A stretch of 64,000 bases of DNA, taken from Glutamicibacter mishrai (GTDB taxonomy: Bacteria; Actinomycetota; Actinomycetes; Actinomycetales; Micrococcaceae). Position numbers and translations under genes: made by a program. Positions 1 through 8,510 of this stretch are shown piece by piece. How positions within the stretch are numbered: position 1 is the first letter of the stretch; every line of letters starts with the position of its first letter. The notes under the pieces were generated by a model. It was not told the origin of the DNA. It saw only the letters and a program-made list of their open reading frames with translations, and ran no database searches. The DNA lies in the NCBI RefSeq assembly GCF_012221945.1, contig NZ_CP032549.1, positions 3,100,001 through 3,164,000 of the forward strand. Direction: 5' to 3'.

Positions 1-552
1 AACATCGGCCCGTTCACCATCACTCCCTATCCGGTGCGGCATCCGATCGACGAAGCGTATGCCTTGCGCGTGGAAGCCAGCGAACCTGGCCCAGACGGCG
101 AGTTGCTGACCAGTGTGCTGACCTACTCGGGGGACACCGATTCCTGCGATGGTTTGGTGGAAGCCGCCAAAGATGCAGATATGTTCCTCTGCGAAGCCGC
201 TTTTGAAGAAGGCCGCGACGACCATATCGATGGCGTGCACCTGACCGGAAAGCGCGCTGGCGAAATGGCCACGGCGGCCGGCGTCGAACGCATGCTGCTC
301 ACGCACATCCCGGTGTGGACCGACATCAACAAGGTTGTCGAGGAAGCCAAGGAAACCTATACGGGCGGCATCGCTGTCGCTGTTTCCGGCGTGACCTATG
401 GCGTGTACTCGGGAAGCTTGAAAGAGGACAAGGATCCGGATCGCTTCAAGGGCGAGAAGGGTACCGATTATCTCAAGACCCGCACCGGAACCCTGCCGAC
501 GATTTCCTATGAGAAGACCCGCAAGTTCCCGCTGCTCAAGCGCAAGAAGTAG
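1..552 (+). CDS. MBL-fold metallo-hydrolase, C-terminal part (Rv1339-like phosphodiesterase)
   Basis: The reading frame is open from the first base, so the 5' end lies outside the window; 183 codons remain. Visible metallo-beta-lactamase features are the metal-bridging aspartate in TYSGDTDSC, the strand DADMFLCEAAF, and the late motifs HLTGKRAGEMA and MLLTHIPVW with the final metal-binding histidine. The N-terminal HxHxDH motif is off-window. Order with rph and rdgB matches the mycobacterial Rv1339-rphA-Rv1341 locus, where Rv1339 has been reported as an atypical cyclic-nucleotide phosphodiesterase, so a phosphodiesterase role is inferred from family and synteny. Here a hairpin and about 230 bases separate it from rph, so co-transcription is not obvious. 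Confidence 0.85.
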   Translation, partial: NIGPFTITPYPVRHPIDEAYALRVEASEPGPDGELLTSVLTYSGDTDSCDGLVEAAKDADMFLCEAAFEEGRDDHIDGVHLTGKRAGEMATAAGVERMLLTHIPVWTDINKVVEEAKETYTGGIAVAVSGVTYGVYSGSLKEDKDPDRFKGEKGTDYLKTRTGTLPTISYEKTRKFPLLKRKK

Positions 553-569
553 CCGAGTTTCCGCTGAAA

Positions 570-606
570 AGCACCGCCGCAACGCCATGAAGCGTTCGGC
601 GGTGCT
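570..606 (+). terminator. Hairpin terminator after MBL gene
   Basis: AGCACCGCCG plus AACGC (one bulged C) pairs with GCGTT plus CGGCGGTGCT around a 6-base loop. It starts 18 bases after the stop codon. No long T-run follows. Confidence 0.6.
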
Positions 607-784
607 TCGCTGTTTTCCGGGCTTACCAGAGCCGCGAGCAGCAAGCCGGCATCGCGCGGCCGGGCCGTTGCTGCGTGCAGATTGTCCCGCGCATCTGAAC
701 GCTGCCGGTCGGGGAGGTGCATTTCACCGTAACGCTATGGCGATCTCGCGAGAATCAGGGCCCCGGCGTGGTTAGGATGGAAGC

Positions 785-1515
<731 letters not shown>

Positions 1516-1519
<4 letters not shown>

Positions 1520-2151
1520 GCCAGCCAGTTCTCGTTCTCGCTTCGCATAACCAGGGCAAATTGCGTGAACTGCGCGAACTATTGCGCGGGCAGGTGCCAG
1601 GACTGGACGTTGACACCCAGGTGATCGACGCAGCGACTGCTGGAGCAACCGACCCGGTTGAAGACCAGGTGACTTTCCAGGGCAATGCGCTGAAAAAAGC
1701 CCGCGAGATCGCAGCATCGACGGGCTTGATCGCGCTCGCCGACGACTCCGGCCTGAGCGTTGACGTGCTTGGCGGCGCACCGGGGATCTTCTCGGCGCGC
1801 TGGTCCGGTGTCCACGGCAACGATGAGGCGAATATGGACCTGCTGCTGGCGCAGCTGGGCGATATCGCCGCTGAGCACCGTGGCGCGCAGTTCGTTTGCG
1901 CAGCAGCGTTGGCAACACCAGAAGGCGACGAATTCGTTGAGCTGGGGAAGGTCGAAGGGCAACTGCGCACCGAACGCGCTGGCGAGCATGGCTTCGGCTA
2001 TGATCCGATCTTTGAACCAGCCGGCGCCGGCAAGTCGATGGCGCAGCACACTCCCGAGGAGAAGAACGCGATCTCGCATCGTGCTCGGGCCTTTGCCGCG
2101 CTGCTTCCCACGATTGTGGAAACCGTCAGCAAGGCCTTGAACAGCAACTGA
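1516..2151 (+). CDS. rdgB: XTP/dITP diphosphatase (Ham1/RdgB family)
   Basis: Hydrolyses non-canonical purine triphosphates (XTP, ITP, dITP) to monophosphates and so cleans the nucleotide pool. All hallmark motifs are present in 211 residues: SHNQGK near residue 10 (triphosphate binding), [17 protein letters not shown] (catalytic acidic pair), FGYDPIF, and [10 protein letters not shown] near the C terminus. The start overlaps the rph stop by four bases. A strong bidirectional hairpin follows within 15 bases and ends the operon. Confidence 0.96.
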
Positions 2152-2162
2152 TTATCGCAGCA

Positions 2163-2211
2163 ACAAACGCCAGCCAGCATTGCCCATACGGCAATGTTGG
2201 CTGGCGTTTGT
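2163..2211. terminator. Bidirectional terminator, rdgB / cotH
   Basis: Arms 2163-2184 and 2190-2211 form a 22-bp stem with a single G-T wobble and a 5-base loop (ACAAACGCCAGCC pairs with GGCTGGCGTTTGT at the base). It lies between two converging genes and can serve both strands. Confidence 0.85.
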
Positions 2212-2244
2212 CATGTCCGGATCAGGGTCCCGAATTCTCGATGA

Positions 2245-3972
2245 TCACGAGCTGGACGTTGGGGATGCGCTCGGGCTAGCGTCATCTTCCTCGGTCTTCG
2301 GAGCCGTTGATGGCTGCTGCGTGTTTGGCGTGGAAGACTGCACGGAATCCGAGGTGAAGTGCGAGCGGATCGTATCCGCTTCGCTACTGACAGTCTCGGC
2401 ATCAATCAGGTCGCTGGCTTCGTTATTCAACAACGTGGTCCACTTGTTGAGGATTTCTTCGGCCGTGCCAGACTCGTAAAGCTTGTCAGCCAATTCAGTC
2501 TTGGCAGCTTCATATTGGGCCTTGAAATCTTCGTCAGCCAGGAATCGAGTCACCAGCGGATTGGACTTTCCACCCATGGACTTTCCGCCGTTCTGGCCAC
2601 CTGCAGGCTTGTCCTTGCTTTCTGTTGTGTTGGTGTCATTGGAGGAATTCTGGTCCGGGGGAGTCATGTTCCCGCCGGGCGCGCCGCCCTGGCCATCCAT
2701 GGCTGGCGGTTGGCCGCCTCCGCGACCTGTGAAGGACAGGCCATCTGGCATCTGGCCGTTGGCCAAATCCTTGAGGACATCAATGAGTTTGGTGCCGTCC
2801 TGCAGGGTCATCTGTTCTGGAAGCTCCATGCCATCAGGAACGGTTCCAGCCTCGATCTGCTTCTTGGCATCGGCCAGCTTGAGGCCGTCGGGCAGCATGC
2901 TGGTGAGCAGCGAGTCGGAGTCCATCTTGCCGGGGCCTTCGCCATTGCCGCCTCCCATTGCTCCGCCGCCGCCCATTCCGCCAGGACCAGAACCGAAGGA
3001 GAGGTTCTGATCCCAAGCCACAACGGTCATCTTCTTGGTTTCGCTGTCGTACCGCAGGAAGGAATTGTTGCCTGGTCCATCGATGTCATCGGTATTCGAC
3101 ACGAGATCCTGCATGGCCAAGTAGGTAGCAAATTGGTCGGTGTCGAGATAATCGGAGAGCTTGCTCGAGAAATCTTCATCGGAAGAGTTGTTCACGAAAT
3201 CCAGGAATGTGGCAATGGGAGTCAGATCATCGGCTCCGGACTCGACCTCGAAAGCGGATTCGTAGTCGCTCGCAGCATCTCCACGATATGAATAGTCGCC
3301 ATCGGCATCGGCCTTGTAGGTAATGCCATCGCCCTCAAAGGTCTCATCGCTGTAGAGCTCGTCGGAGGGGTTATCAATGACCAGACGCAGTTCGGCATCC
3401 GAGCCGTTGAGCGAGAAACGGGTTGCAGCAGCATGCTCGGTGGCGAGTCCTGCTTCTCCCAGCAGATCAAGGGCAACCGCCTCATTGAGCGAGGATTCGC
3501 TGGAGTTGGTCCTAATGACGAATTCGGAGCGGCCGGAGTACGACTGGTTCGCTTCGAACTTGTCCAGTCGCAGGACCCATGGCAACGTCGCGGCATCCGA
3601 TGATTCATCGGCTCCGCGCAGGGTGGAGTTGCCCTTCAGCTTCATTCCCACGTTCTTGAAGGTGGTTCCGTCAATGGTGACGTCAGCCGAGATCCAGTCT
3701 TTCGTGCCATCGGCTGCATAGGCCTTCAGCGCTGCAGTGATGTCATCTGGCTCGGCCGTCACACTGATTTCATGGACGGAATCAGCATTGAAGAACGTTG
3801 CTGTTTCGGTGCTGATCTCGGTGTTGACGACGCTCTGTGCCGAGGCGACATTGGTGCAACCGGCCAGAGCGAGGGCGGCAACGGAAAGTGAAGCCACGGC
3901 AGTCATAACCCGTGGGGATCTGAATCCGAATTGGCGCGGGGACTGCGCCCGGTGGCGGGGTGAGTCGATCAT
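2245..3972 (-). CDS. CotH-kinase-family lipoprotein
   Basis: 575-residue exported protein. The N terminus is basic, then hydrophobic, ending in the lipobox LALAGC near residue 39, so it should be lipid-anchored outside the membrane. CotH family features: GMKLKGNSTLRG, KFEANQSYSGRSEFVIRTN, an EAVALDLLGEAGL helix, and MTVVAWDQNLSFG with a likely metal-binding Asp. CotH proteins are atypical secreted kinases, known from Bacillus spore coats. Distinctive here are two Gly/Met/Asn-rich low-complexity stretches (GGMGGGGAMGGGNGEGPG and a longer one near residue 430) and an acidic Ser/Thr/Pro-rich tail. A good AGGAG sits 5 bases before the ATG. It is last in the operon with the VTC and DUF4956 genes, 7 bases after the VTC stop. 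Substrate unknown. Confidence 0.85.
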   Translation of the reverse strand: MIDSPRHRAQSPRQFGFRSPRVMTAVASLSVAALALAGCTNVASAQSVVNTEISTETATFFNADSVHEISVTAEPDDITAALKAYAADGTKDWISADVTIDGTTFKNVGMKLKGNSTLRGADESSDAATLPWVLRLDKFEANQSYSGRSEFVIRTNSSESSLNEAVALDLLGEAGLATEHAAATRFSLNGSDAELRLVIDNPSDELYSDETFEGDGITYKADADGDYSYRGDAASDYESAFEVESGADDLTPIATFLDFVNNSSDEDFSSKLSDYLDTDQFATYLAMQDLVSNTDDIDGPGNNSFLRYDSETKKMTVVAWDQNLSFGSGPGGMGGGGAMGGGNGEGPGKMDSDSLLTSMLPDGLKLADAKKQIEAGTVPDGMELPEQMTLQDGTKLIDVLKDLANGQMPDGLSFTGRGGGQPPAMDGQGGAPGGNMTPPDQNSSNDTNTTESKDKPAGGQNGGKSMGGKSNPLVTRFLADEDFKAQYEAAKTELADKLYESGTAEEILNKWTTLLNNEASDLIDAETVSSEADTIRSHFTSDSVQSSTPNTQQPSTAPKTEEDDASPSASPTSSS

Positions 3973-3979
3973 GATGCTC

Positions 3980-4753
3980 CTAAGGATGCAGGGATACTGA
4001 AGTGGATATCTTGTGTTTGGTCGTCTTGTGCCAGCGGTTTGCCGGCAGATGCTGGTCGAGCAGGCTCATGCCGGTAGCGAATTTCGAGATGCGTGAGGGC
4101 CGCACATGGTGGCTCCACAGCAACTTGTCTGCCGGGCCGGCGTTCATGGCGGACTTCGTTTCCACGATGATCTCGTTGCATTCGAGGCGCGTCCCGGACT
4201 TCGGATCTGTCCACACCAGGTTGGTGTCCACGGTGACGCGGCTGTTCGTCTGGGGCAGATACAAGGTCGTGCGGGTATACGAGGAATCAATGACCGGGGT
4301 AAGCAGCTGCGGATCAATCGGACAGGATCCCAGCTCGTGGTCCAAGGTCTCTTGAATGTAGTCCAGCGATTCGCCGCTCAGCGCGTCACGGGACATGAAC
4401 GGATGCTCGATGCGTTCCTTGACCGTCTGCTCACGGGCACCTTCAGTTTTCACTTCCAGATAGCACTGTTCGGTATCCATGTAGCTTCGGGTGCGTACCT
4501 TGAATCGGCGGCGGCGCGGATGGGCTGCCAGATGGAAACTGGCGAGATCAGGCGTATCGAAGTACACCGAGGTGTAATCAGATGCTCGGCGTTCATCGAT
4601 GGATAGGACCAGCGCCTGTTGGCCCAGTATCGGGAGGACTTCGGCGGCTTGCTCTTGGGTGAGGATGTATTTGCGGTCCGTTCGAGTCTGCAAGGCGGCG
4701 GCCGCGTTGAGTTCCTCGAGGCTAATGGTTTCTAGGTGGTCGGTGAAATTCAT
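3980..4753 (-). CDS. VTC-domain polyphosphate polymerase-like protein
   Basis: 257 residues, soluble, spanning one VTC catalytic domain (the yeast Vtc4 family makes polyphosphate from ATP). The tunnel-fold residues are visible: RTDRKYILT near residue 26, TSVYFDTPDL, the basic strand RRRRFKVRTRSY, CYLEVKTEG, TVKERIEHPF, and late IIVETKSAM and SRISKFATGM with Glu and Lys expected in metal and phosphate binding. Its ATG overlaps the stop of the DUF4956 gene (ATGA). The VTC / DUF4956 / CotH trio recurs in bacteria. Polyphosphate synthesis coupled to the cell surface is an inference; the product has not been shown here. Confidence 0.85.
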   Translation of the reverse strand: MNFTDHLETISLEELNAAAALQTRTDRKYILTQEQAAEVLPILGQQALVLSIDERRASDYTSVYFDTPDLASFHLAAHPRRRRFKVRTRSYMDTEQCYLEVKTEGAREQTVKERIEHPFMSRDALSGESLDYIQETLDHELGSCPIDPQLLTPVIDSSYTRTTLYLPQTNSRVTVDTNLVWTDPKSGTRLECNEIIVETKSAMNAGPADKLLWSHHVRPSRISKFATGMSLLDQHLPANRWHKTTKHKISTSVSLHP

Positions 4754-5367
4754 CGTGTCTGTCCGGTAATCACTTCGTGGTTTTCTACGGTTCGCGACGC
4801 TGAGGACTCGATCATGGTGGCCGTCGGCTGTGAAAAGCGAACCTTGACGATGGTCTTGTCGTTGATCAGGTCCAGCTGCTGAACCACTGCCTGGTGGATG
4901 GTTGCTCCTCCGAAGAGCAAGCTCAGATGTGCATTGAGTTCATCGTCGTTGGCTATGGCCCGATCCAGAATGACCTCCTGATGGCGGTAGGTCGGCAGGA
5001 CTTTCGAATGATCGGCAACCAGCATGGCGACCAGGATCAAGCCCACCAGAGCCAATGGCAGCCAAATCGGCGTTGGGCCCATGCCGGTGATCAGGCCAAT
5101 GGCCAGGGCCGAGAAGTAATAGGCGATTTCGTGCTGCTCCAGCTCGGTCGAGCGCAAGCGGATGATGGAAAGAACCCCGAACAGTCCCATGCCCAGTCCG
5201 GCGCTGACTGTGCTTCCGGCCAAAGCGGTGGCGACCGCAAAAACTCCGATGTTGATGCCGATATAGGACACGGCCAAATCGCGGCGCCGATGGCGGCGAA
5301 GGTACAGGCCAAAAGTGAGGATCAAAATGGCAGCAATATCGGCGGCCGCAAAAAGCAAGATGTTCAT
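4750..5367 (-). CDS. DUF4956 membrane protein
   Basis: 205 residues with about five hydrophobic segments in the first 120 (LLFAAADIAAILILTFG; GINIGVFAVATALAG; LGMGLFGVLSII; YYFSALAIGLITGMG; WLPLALVGLILVAMLV), a conserved IIRLRSTELEQHEIAYYF loop, and a soluble C-terminal domain of about 80 residues. The start has AAGGA five bases upstream. First gene of the three-gene operon with the VTC polymerase and CotH protein; the family has no defined biochemical role but travels with VTC proteins, so a membrane partner of the polymerase is the best guess. Confidence 0.8.
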   Translation of the reverse strand: MNILLFAAADIAAILILTFGLYLRRHRRRDLAVSYIGINIGVFAVATALAGSTVSAGLGMGLFGVLSIIRLRSTELEQHEIAYYFSALAIGLITGMGPTPIWLPLALVGLILVAMLVADHSKVLPTYRHQEVILDRAIANDDELNAHLSLLFGGATIHQAVVQQLDLINDKTIVKVRFSQPTATMIESSASRTVENHEVITGQTR

Positions 5368-5696
5368 GGAAGTCCTTGTAGTTCTTCGGAAAGGGGGCTG
5401 GGTTAAGCATTGAATCCTTTACTGTGCGATTCGTAGGATGACCACTTGAGGAAGCTAAGGCGCAGGTCAAAAGGAACTCTCGGACAAGAAAATGGATTGT
5501 TTTCCAGCAGATAAAAACGCGGAATTCTGGGGAATTTCGACGAATTTTTGGCTTCCGTATGCATTGATTATGAAAATGCCCAGAAGGGCAAAACGGGTCA
5601 TGGGTTGCGCTCTGCCGCAATGGGTTCTATGGTTAGTTGCATGAGTAACTAACCCACTAACCAAGCTGGTGGGTTTGAGCACGGAGAGGAGCCAGC
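5368..5696. other. Divergent intergenic region, DUF4956 operon / GntR-ABC operon
   Basis: 329 bases without a convincing gene, AT-richer than its flanks. It must carry the minus-strand promoter of the DUF4956-VTC-CotH operon, not pinpointed, and the plus-strand promoter and operator listed separately at its right end. Confidence 0.6.
5605..5654 (+). promoter_or_regulatory. Putative promoter and YtrA-type operator
   Basis: Perfect inverted repeat GGTTAGTT (5631-5638) / AACTAACC (5647-5654) with an 8-base spacer, 42 bases before the regulator's ATG. It overlaps a plausible -10 TATGGT (5628-5633), which lies 17 bases after a weak -35 TTGCGC (5605-5610). A further ACTAACC half site follows directly. 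Position suggests autoregulation by the adjacent GntR protein; the promoter assignment is tentative. Confidence 0.5.
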
Positions 5697-6056
5697 ATGA
5701 TCGATGATTCGAAACCGATTTTCATGCAGATCGCTGAGCTGATCGAGAACGACATCATCTCTGGTGTTCTAGCTGAAGAAGCGCAGGTTCCATCAACCAA
5801 TGAGTTCGCAGCCTTCTACCGGATCAACCCGGCGACCGCCGCCAAAGGGATCAATCGTTTGGTGGAAGACGGACTGCTCTATAAGAAGCGGGGGATCGGC
5901 ATGTTTGTCACACGGGGAGCACCACAGCGGTTACGCGAAAAGCGCCGCGAGAAATTCCAGCAGCAATTCATCGCACCACTGACCGCCGAAGCATCCAAAC
6001 TCGGCATCGGCATCGAAGAACTGGTCTCCATGATCAAGACCGGTTCAGCAGGCTAA
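5697..6056 (+). CDS. GntR-family regulator, YtrA subfamily
   Basis: 119 residues: a winged-helix DNA-binding domain (about residues 8-78, with VPSTNEFAAFYRINPATAAK and GLLYKKRGIGMFVT) and a short C-terminal helical tail instead of a ligand domain. That architecture and size define the YtrA subgroup, which usually represses an adjacent ABC transporter operon. GAGAGGAG lies just before the ATG. The next gene, an ABC ATPase, begins 28 bases downstream. The palindrome upstream is its probable operator. Confidence 0.9.
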   Translation: MIDDSKPIFMQIAELIENDIISGVLAEEAQVPSTNEFAAFYRINPATAAKGINRLVEDGLLYKKRGIGMFVTRGAPQRLREKRREKFQQQFIAPLTAEASKLGIGIEELVSMIKTGSAG

Positions 6057-6084
6057 CCATCATCACGAGGTAAGGAGGAACAGC

Positions 6085-6996
6085 ATGACTCGATCAACAG
6101 CAATCGCCACCCGCGAGCTGAGCAAGACTTATAAAGACGTACGCGCCCTGGATAATGTGACTCTGGATTTGGAACCTAACCGAATCTACGGGCTGCTCGG
6201 CCGTAACGGTGCAGGCAAGACCACACTGATGTCTATCCTGACTGGACAGAACTACCCTGATCAGGGAACGGCACACATCTTCGGACGCGCGCCCTTCGAG
6301 AATGACTTGACCCTTTCGCGCATCTGCTTCATTCGCGAATCGCAAAAGTACCCCGAAGACTTCAAAGTCCATCAAGCTTTCAAAGCCGCCGCAATGTTCT
6401 TCGAGAACTGGGATGAGCAGCTGGCGCTAGATCTTGTTGAGGCCTTCGCCCTGCCGGCCAAGCGTCGGATCAAGAAGCTATCCCGCGGTCAGCTCTCTGC
6501 TGTCGGCGTCATCATTGGTATGGCTTCTCGCGCCGAGATCACTTTCTTTGATGAACCGTATTTAGGGCTGGATGCGGTGGCCCGGCAGATCTTCTACGAC
6601 CGTTTGGTTGAAGACTTTGCCGAATACCCACGCACCATCGTGCTATCCAGCCACTTGATCGATGAGGTGGCGAACCTGCTTGAACACGTCATCGTGATCG
6701 ATAAGGGCCGCATCGTAGTGGACAGTGACGCCGAAGAACTACGTGGAGCCGCGGTCACCGTAACCGGCGATGCGAAAAAGGTCCAAGAATTCATTGGGGC
6801 GGCCGAGGTACTGCACCGCGATTCACTGGGTGCGCTGGCCAGCGTGACTATCAAGGCCAAGCTCAGCGGGGACCAACGCGAACAAGCAAAGCTCATGGGA
6901 CTGGATTTGAGCCCAGTCTCACTGCAGCAGCTGGTTGTTCGCAGTGCATTGAGCACCAACGAAGGAACTGACAAAAGAACGGAGGCACGAGCATGA
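6085..6996 (+). CDS. ABC transporter ATP-binding protein (YtrB-like)
   Basis: 303 residues. Walker A GRNGAGKTTL near residue 39, signature LSRGQLSAVG (an unusual R in place of the first G of LSGGQ), Walker B EITFFDEPYLGLD, and the switch region SSHLIDEVANLLEHV. A regulatory-type C-terminal extension of about 80 residues follows. AAGGAGG gives a strong ribosome site. Operon with the YtrA-type regulator and the permease, which overlaps by ATGA. Such systems respond to cell-envelope-active antibiotics in Bacillus; the substrate here is not known. Confidence 0.9.
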   Translation: MTRSTAIATRELSKTYKDVRALDNVTLDLEPNRIYGLLGRNGAGKTTLMSILTGQNYPDQGTAHIFGRAPFENDLTLSRICFIRESQKYPEDFKVHQAFKAAAMFFENWDEQLALDLVEAFALPAKRRIKKLSRGQLSAVGVIIGMASRAEITFFDEPYLGLDAVARQIFYDRLVEDFAEYPRTIVLSSHLIDEVANLLEHVIVIDKGRIVVDSDAEELRGAAVTVTGDAKKVQEFIGAAEVLHRDSLGALASVTIKAKLSGDQREQAKLMGLDLSPVSLQQLVVRSALSTNEGTDKRTEARA

Positions 6997-7688
6997 ACCG
7001 CATAATGAAAGTTGCGCGCATGCAGCTGATCAACAAAGCCACCTTTATCGGCATTCCGCTGATGATCCTGGTCAGCGCGTTCCTCTTTACCATGACTATT
7101 TGGTGGTTGGTCCGCCGAAGCGGAGGGGAAGGCGTGCTGTATGGCGGCGGAGCCCAGGCACCCATGTGGTACTTCCTGGCGCTGGGTATTCAAGCGCTGA
7201 CGATGACGTTCCCATTCTCAATGGCGATGAGCATCTCGCGACGTACCTTCTACTTGGGTACCCTAGCGCTGTTTTCGGTCTGTGCCCTGGTGCTCTCGGT
7301 CTTCTACTACCTCATGGGTCTGGTGGAAACGGCTACCGGCGGGTGGGGACTTGACGGACGATTCTTCGCGTTGCAATGGATTGCCGACAATAGCGGGTTC
7401 ATTCAGATCATGTTCTACTTTGTGCTGATGGTCTTGTTATTCATGATCGGATTCTTCGTCGCAACCATTTATATGCGCTGGCGCCAAACTGGCATGGTAG
7501 TTTTCTTTACCGTGCTGGGACTGCTGGTTCTGGGCATCATCGCTTTGTTCACGTTCACGAGCTTCTGGGGTCAGTTCTGGAGCTGGGCGCTGACTTGGAC
7601 TGCCGGGTCAGTGACCCTGTGGGGTGGGCTCGTAGCCGTACTCGTAGCCGCTGGTTCCTATCTCACCTTGCGCAAAGCCACCGCCTGA
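6993..7688 (+). CDS. ABC transporter permease
   Basis: 231 residues, almost wholly hydrophobic with six probable membrane helices (for example FIGIPLMILVSAFLFTM, LALFSVCALVLSVFYYL, IMFYFVLMVLLFMIGFFV, FFTVLGLLVLGIIALF, LWGGLVAVLVAAG). The start overlaps the ATPase stop (ATGA), so it is the membrane half of the same transporter. A hairpin about 30 bases after the stop closes the operon. Confidence 0.85.
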   Translation: MNRIMKVARMQLINKATFIGIPLMILVSAFLFTMTIWWLVRRSGGEGVLYGGGAQAPMWYFLALGIQALTMTFPFSMAMSISRRTFYLGTLALFSVCALVLSVFYYLMGLVETATGGWGLDGRFFALQWIADNSGFIQIMFYFVLMVLLFMIGFFVATIYMRWRQTGMVVFFTVLGLLVLGIIALFTFTSFWGQFWSWALTWTAGSVTLWGGLVAVLVAAGSYLTLRKATA

Positions 7689-7718
7689 TCGCAGGAATGG
7701 AACGGGAACATCAGTTGC

Positions 7719-7745
7719 AATGCCCTCGCCACTGGCGGGGGCATT
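7719..7745 (+). terminator. Hairpin terminator of the GntR-ABC operon
   Basis: AATGCCCTCGCC / GGCGGGGGCATT, 12 bp with one wobble and a 3-base loop; no T-tail. Confidence 0.6.
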
Positions 7746-7823
7746 GACCTGCCTTCTCAATGATGCACTTGTTATTCTTTGAAGACTTCAACAATGCCGC
7801 CACGATCGCCCAGGAGAACCGCC

Positions 7824-8321
7824 ATGAGCATCCAAGGAACAGGGACGCGAGATCATTCGAATGCTCTGGAATTACGGCGCTCATTCAGGATCAGTGCGAC
7901 TAAATTATGGCGGTACCTCGTTGACTCGGATTATCTAGATCAGTGGTTTGGAGCCTGGCAGGGTGACCCAGAGAGCCGACGGGTACAGGTCACGCTCAGC
8001 GCCGAAGAAGGCTCACCTACAGAGTCGGTGGAGATTCTTGATTGCGACCAGCGAGCCTTGCTACTGGAAGTTCGCACGGGCCAGGGCAGCGAAAGCTGGC
8101 AGCTGGAACTGCACATCGAAACTCGGGACGAGGGGAGCGAATTGGTCTTCCGGATGCCCGGACTGGACCCGCAGATGGCCTCTTCGGTGGGGCCAGGGTG
8201 GGAATTCTATCTGGATAGACTGGTCGCTGCGGTGAATGGGAAAGACGCTGGCCTTGTGGTGTTTGAACCGGACTACTACCCGGGACTGAGCGAATACTAT
8301 AAGGCGCTGTTCAACTCATAA
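7824..8321 (+). CDS. SRPBCC-domain protein (AHSA1-like)
   Basis: 165 residues from the ATG at 7824, chosen because AGGAG lies 7 bases upstream; in-frame ATGs at 7779 and 7794 would add a basic, unconserved extension without such a site. START/SRPBCC pattern: LRRSFRISATKLWRYLVDSDYLDQWFG at the N-terminal helix, a beta-rich core, and WEFYLDRLVAAVNG as the long C-terminal helix. The family forms a hydrophobic pocket and includes Hsp90-activator-like proteins; the ligand is unknown. Single gene between two transcription units. Confidence 0.7.
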   Translation: MSIQGTGTRDHSNALELRRSFRISATKLWRYLVDSDYLDQWFGAWQGDPESRRVQVTLSAEEGSPTESVEILDCDQRALLLEVRTGQGSESWQLELHIETRDEGSELVFRMPGLDPQMASSVGPGWEFYLDRLVAAVNGKDAGLVVFEPDYYPGLSEYYKALFNS

Positions 8322-8389
8322 ACCGCGAGCCACTCCAATGTGAGATGCCCTGCCTTGGCAGAGCCTCCCAGTTTCCGGGCAGGAGTAAT

Positions 8390-8497
8390 ATGCGCACGTC
8401 AGTAGCGGCATACAAGGAAAATGCCGACCGACTCGATGTAGGCCAGCAGATTCCGTTCGAACCCCGCCGAGGTCTTGAATGCCGTGTCTTGAGCTAA
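8390..8497 (+). CDS. Possible small ORF upstream of exonuclease gene
   Basis: ATG preceded by AGGAG four to five bases upstream opens a 35-codon frame (begins MRTSVAAYKEN, ends ECRVLS) whose TAA lies 13 bases before the exonuclease start. No known domain. It could be a leader peptide, a small protein or chance. Confidence 0.25.
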   Translation: MRTSVAAYKENADRLDVGQQIPFEPRRGLECRVLS

Positions 8498-8510
8498 GAA
8501 GAGTAAGCTA

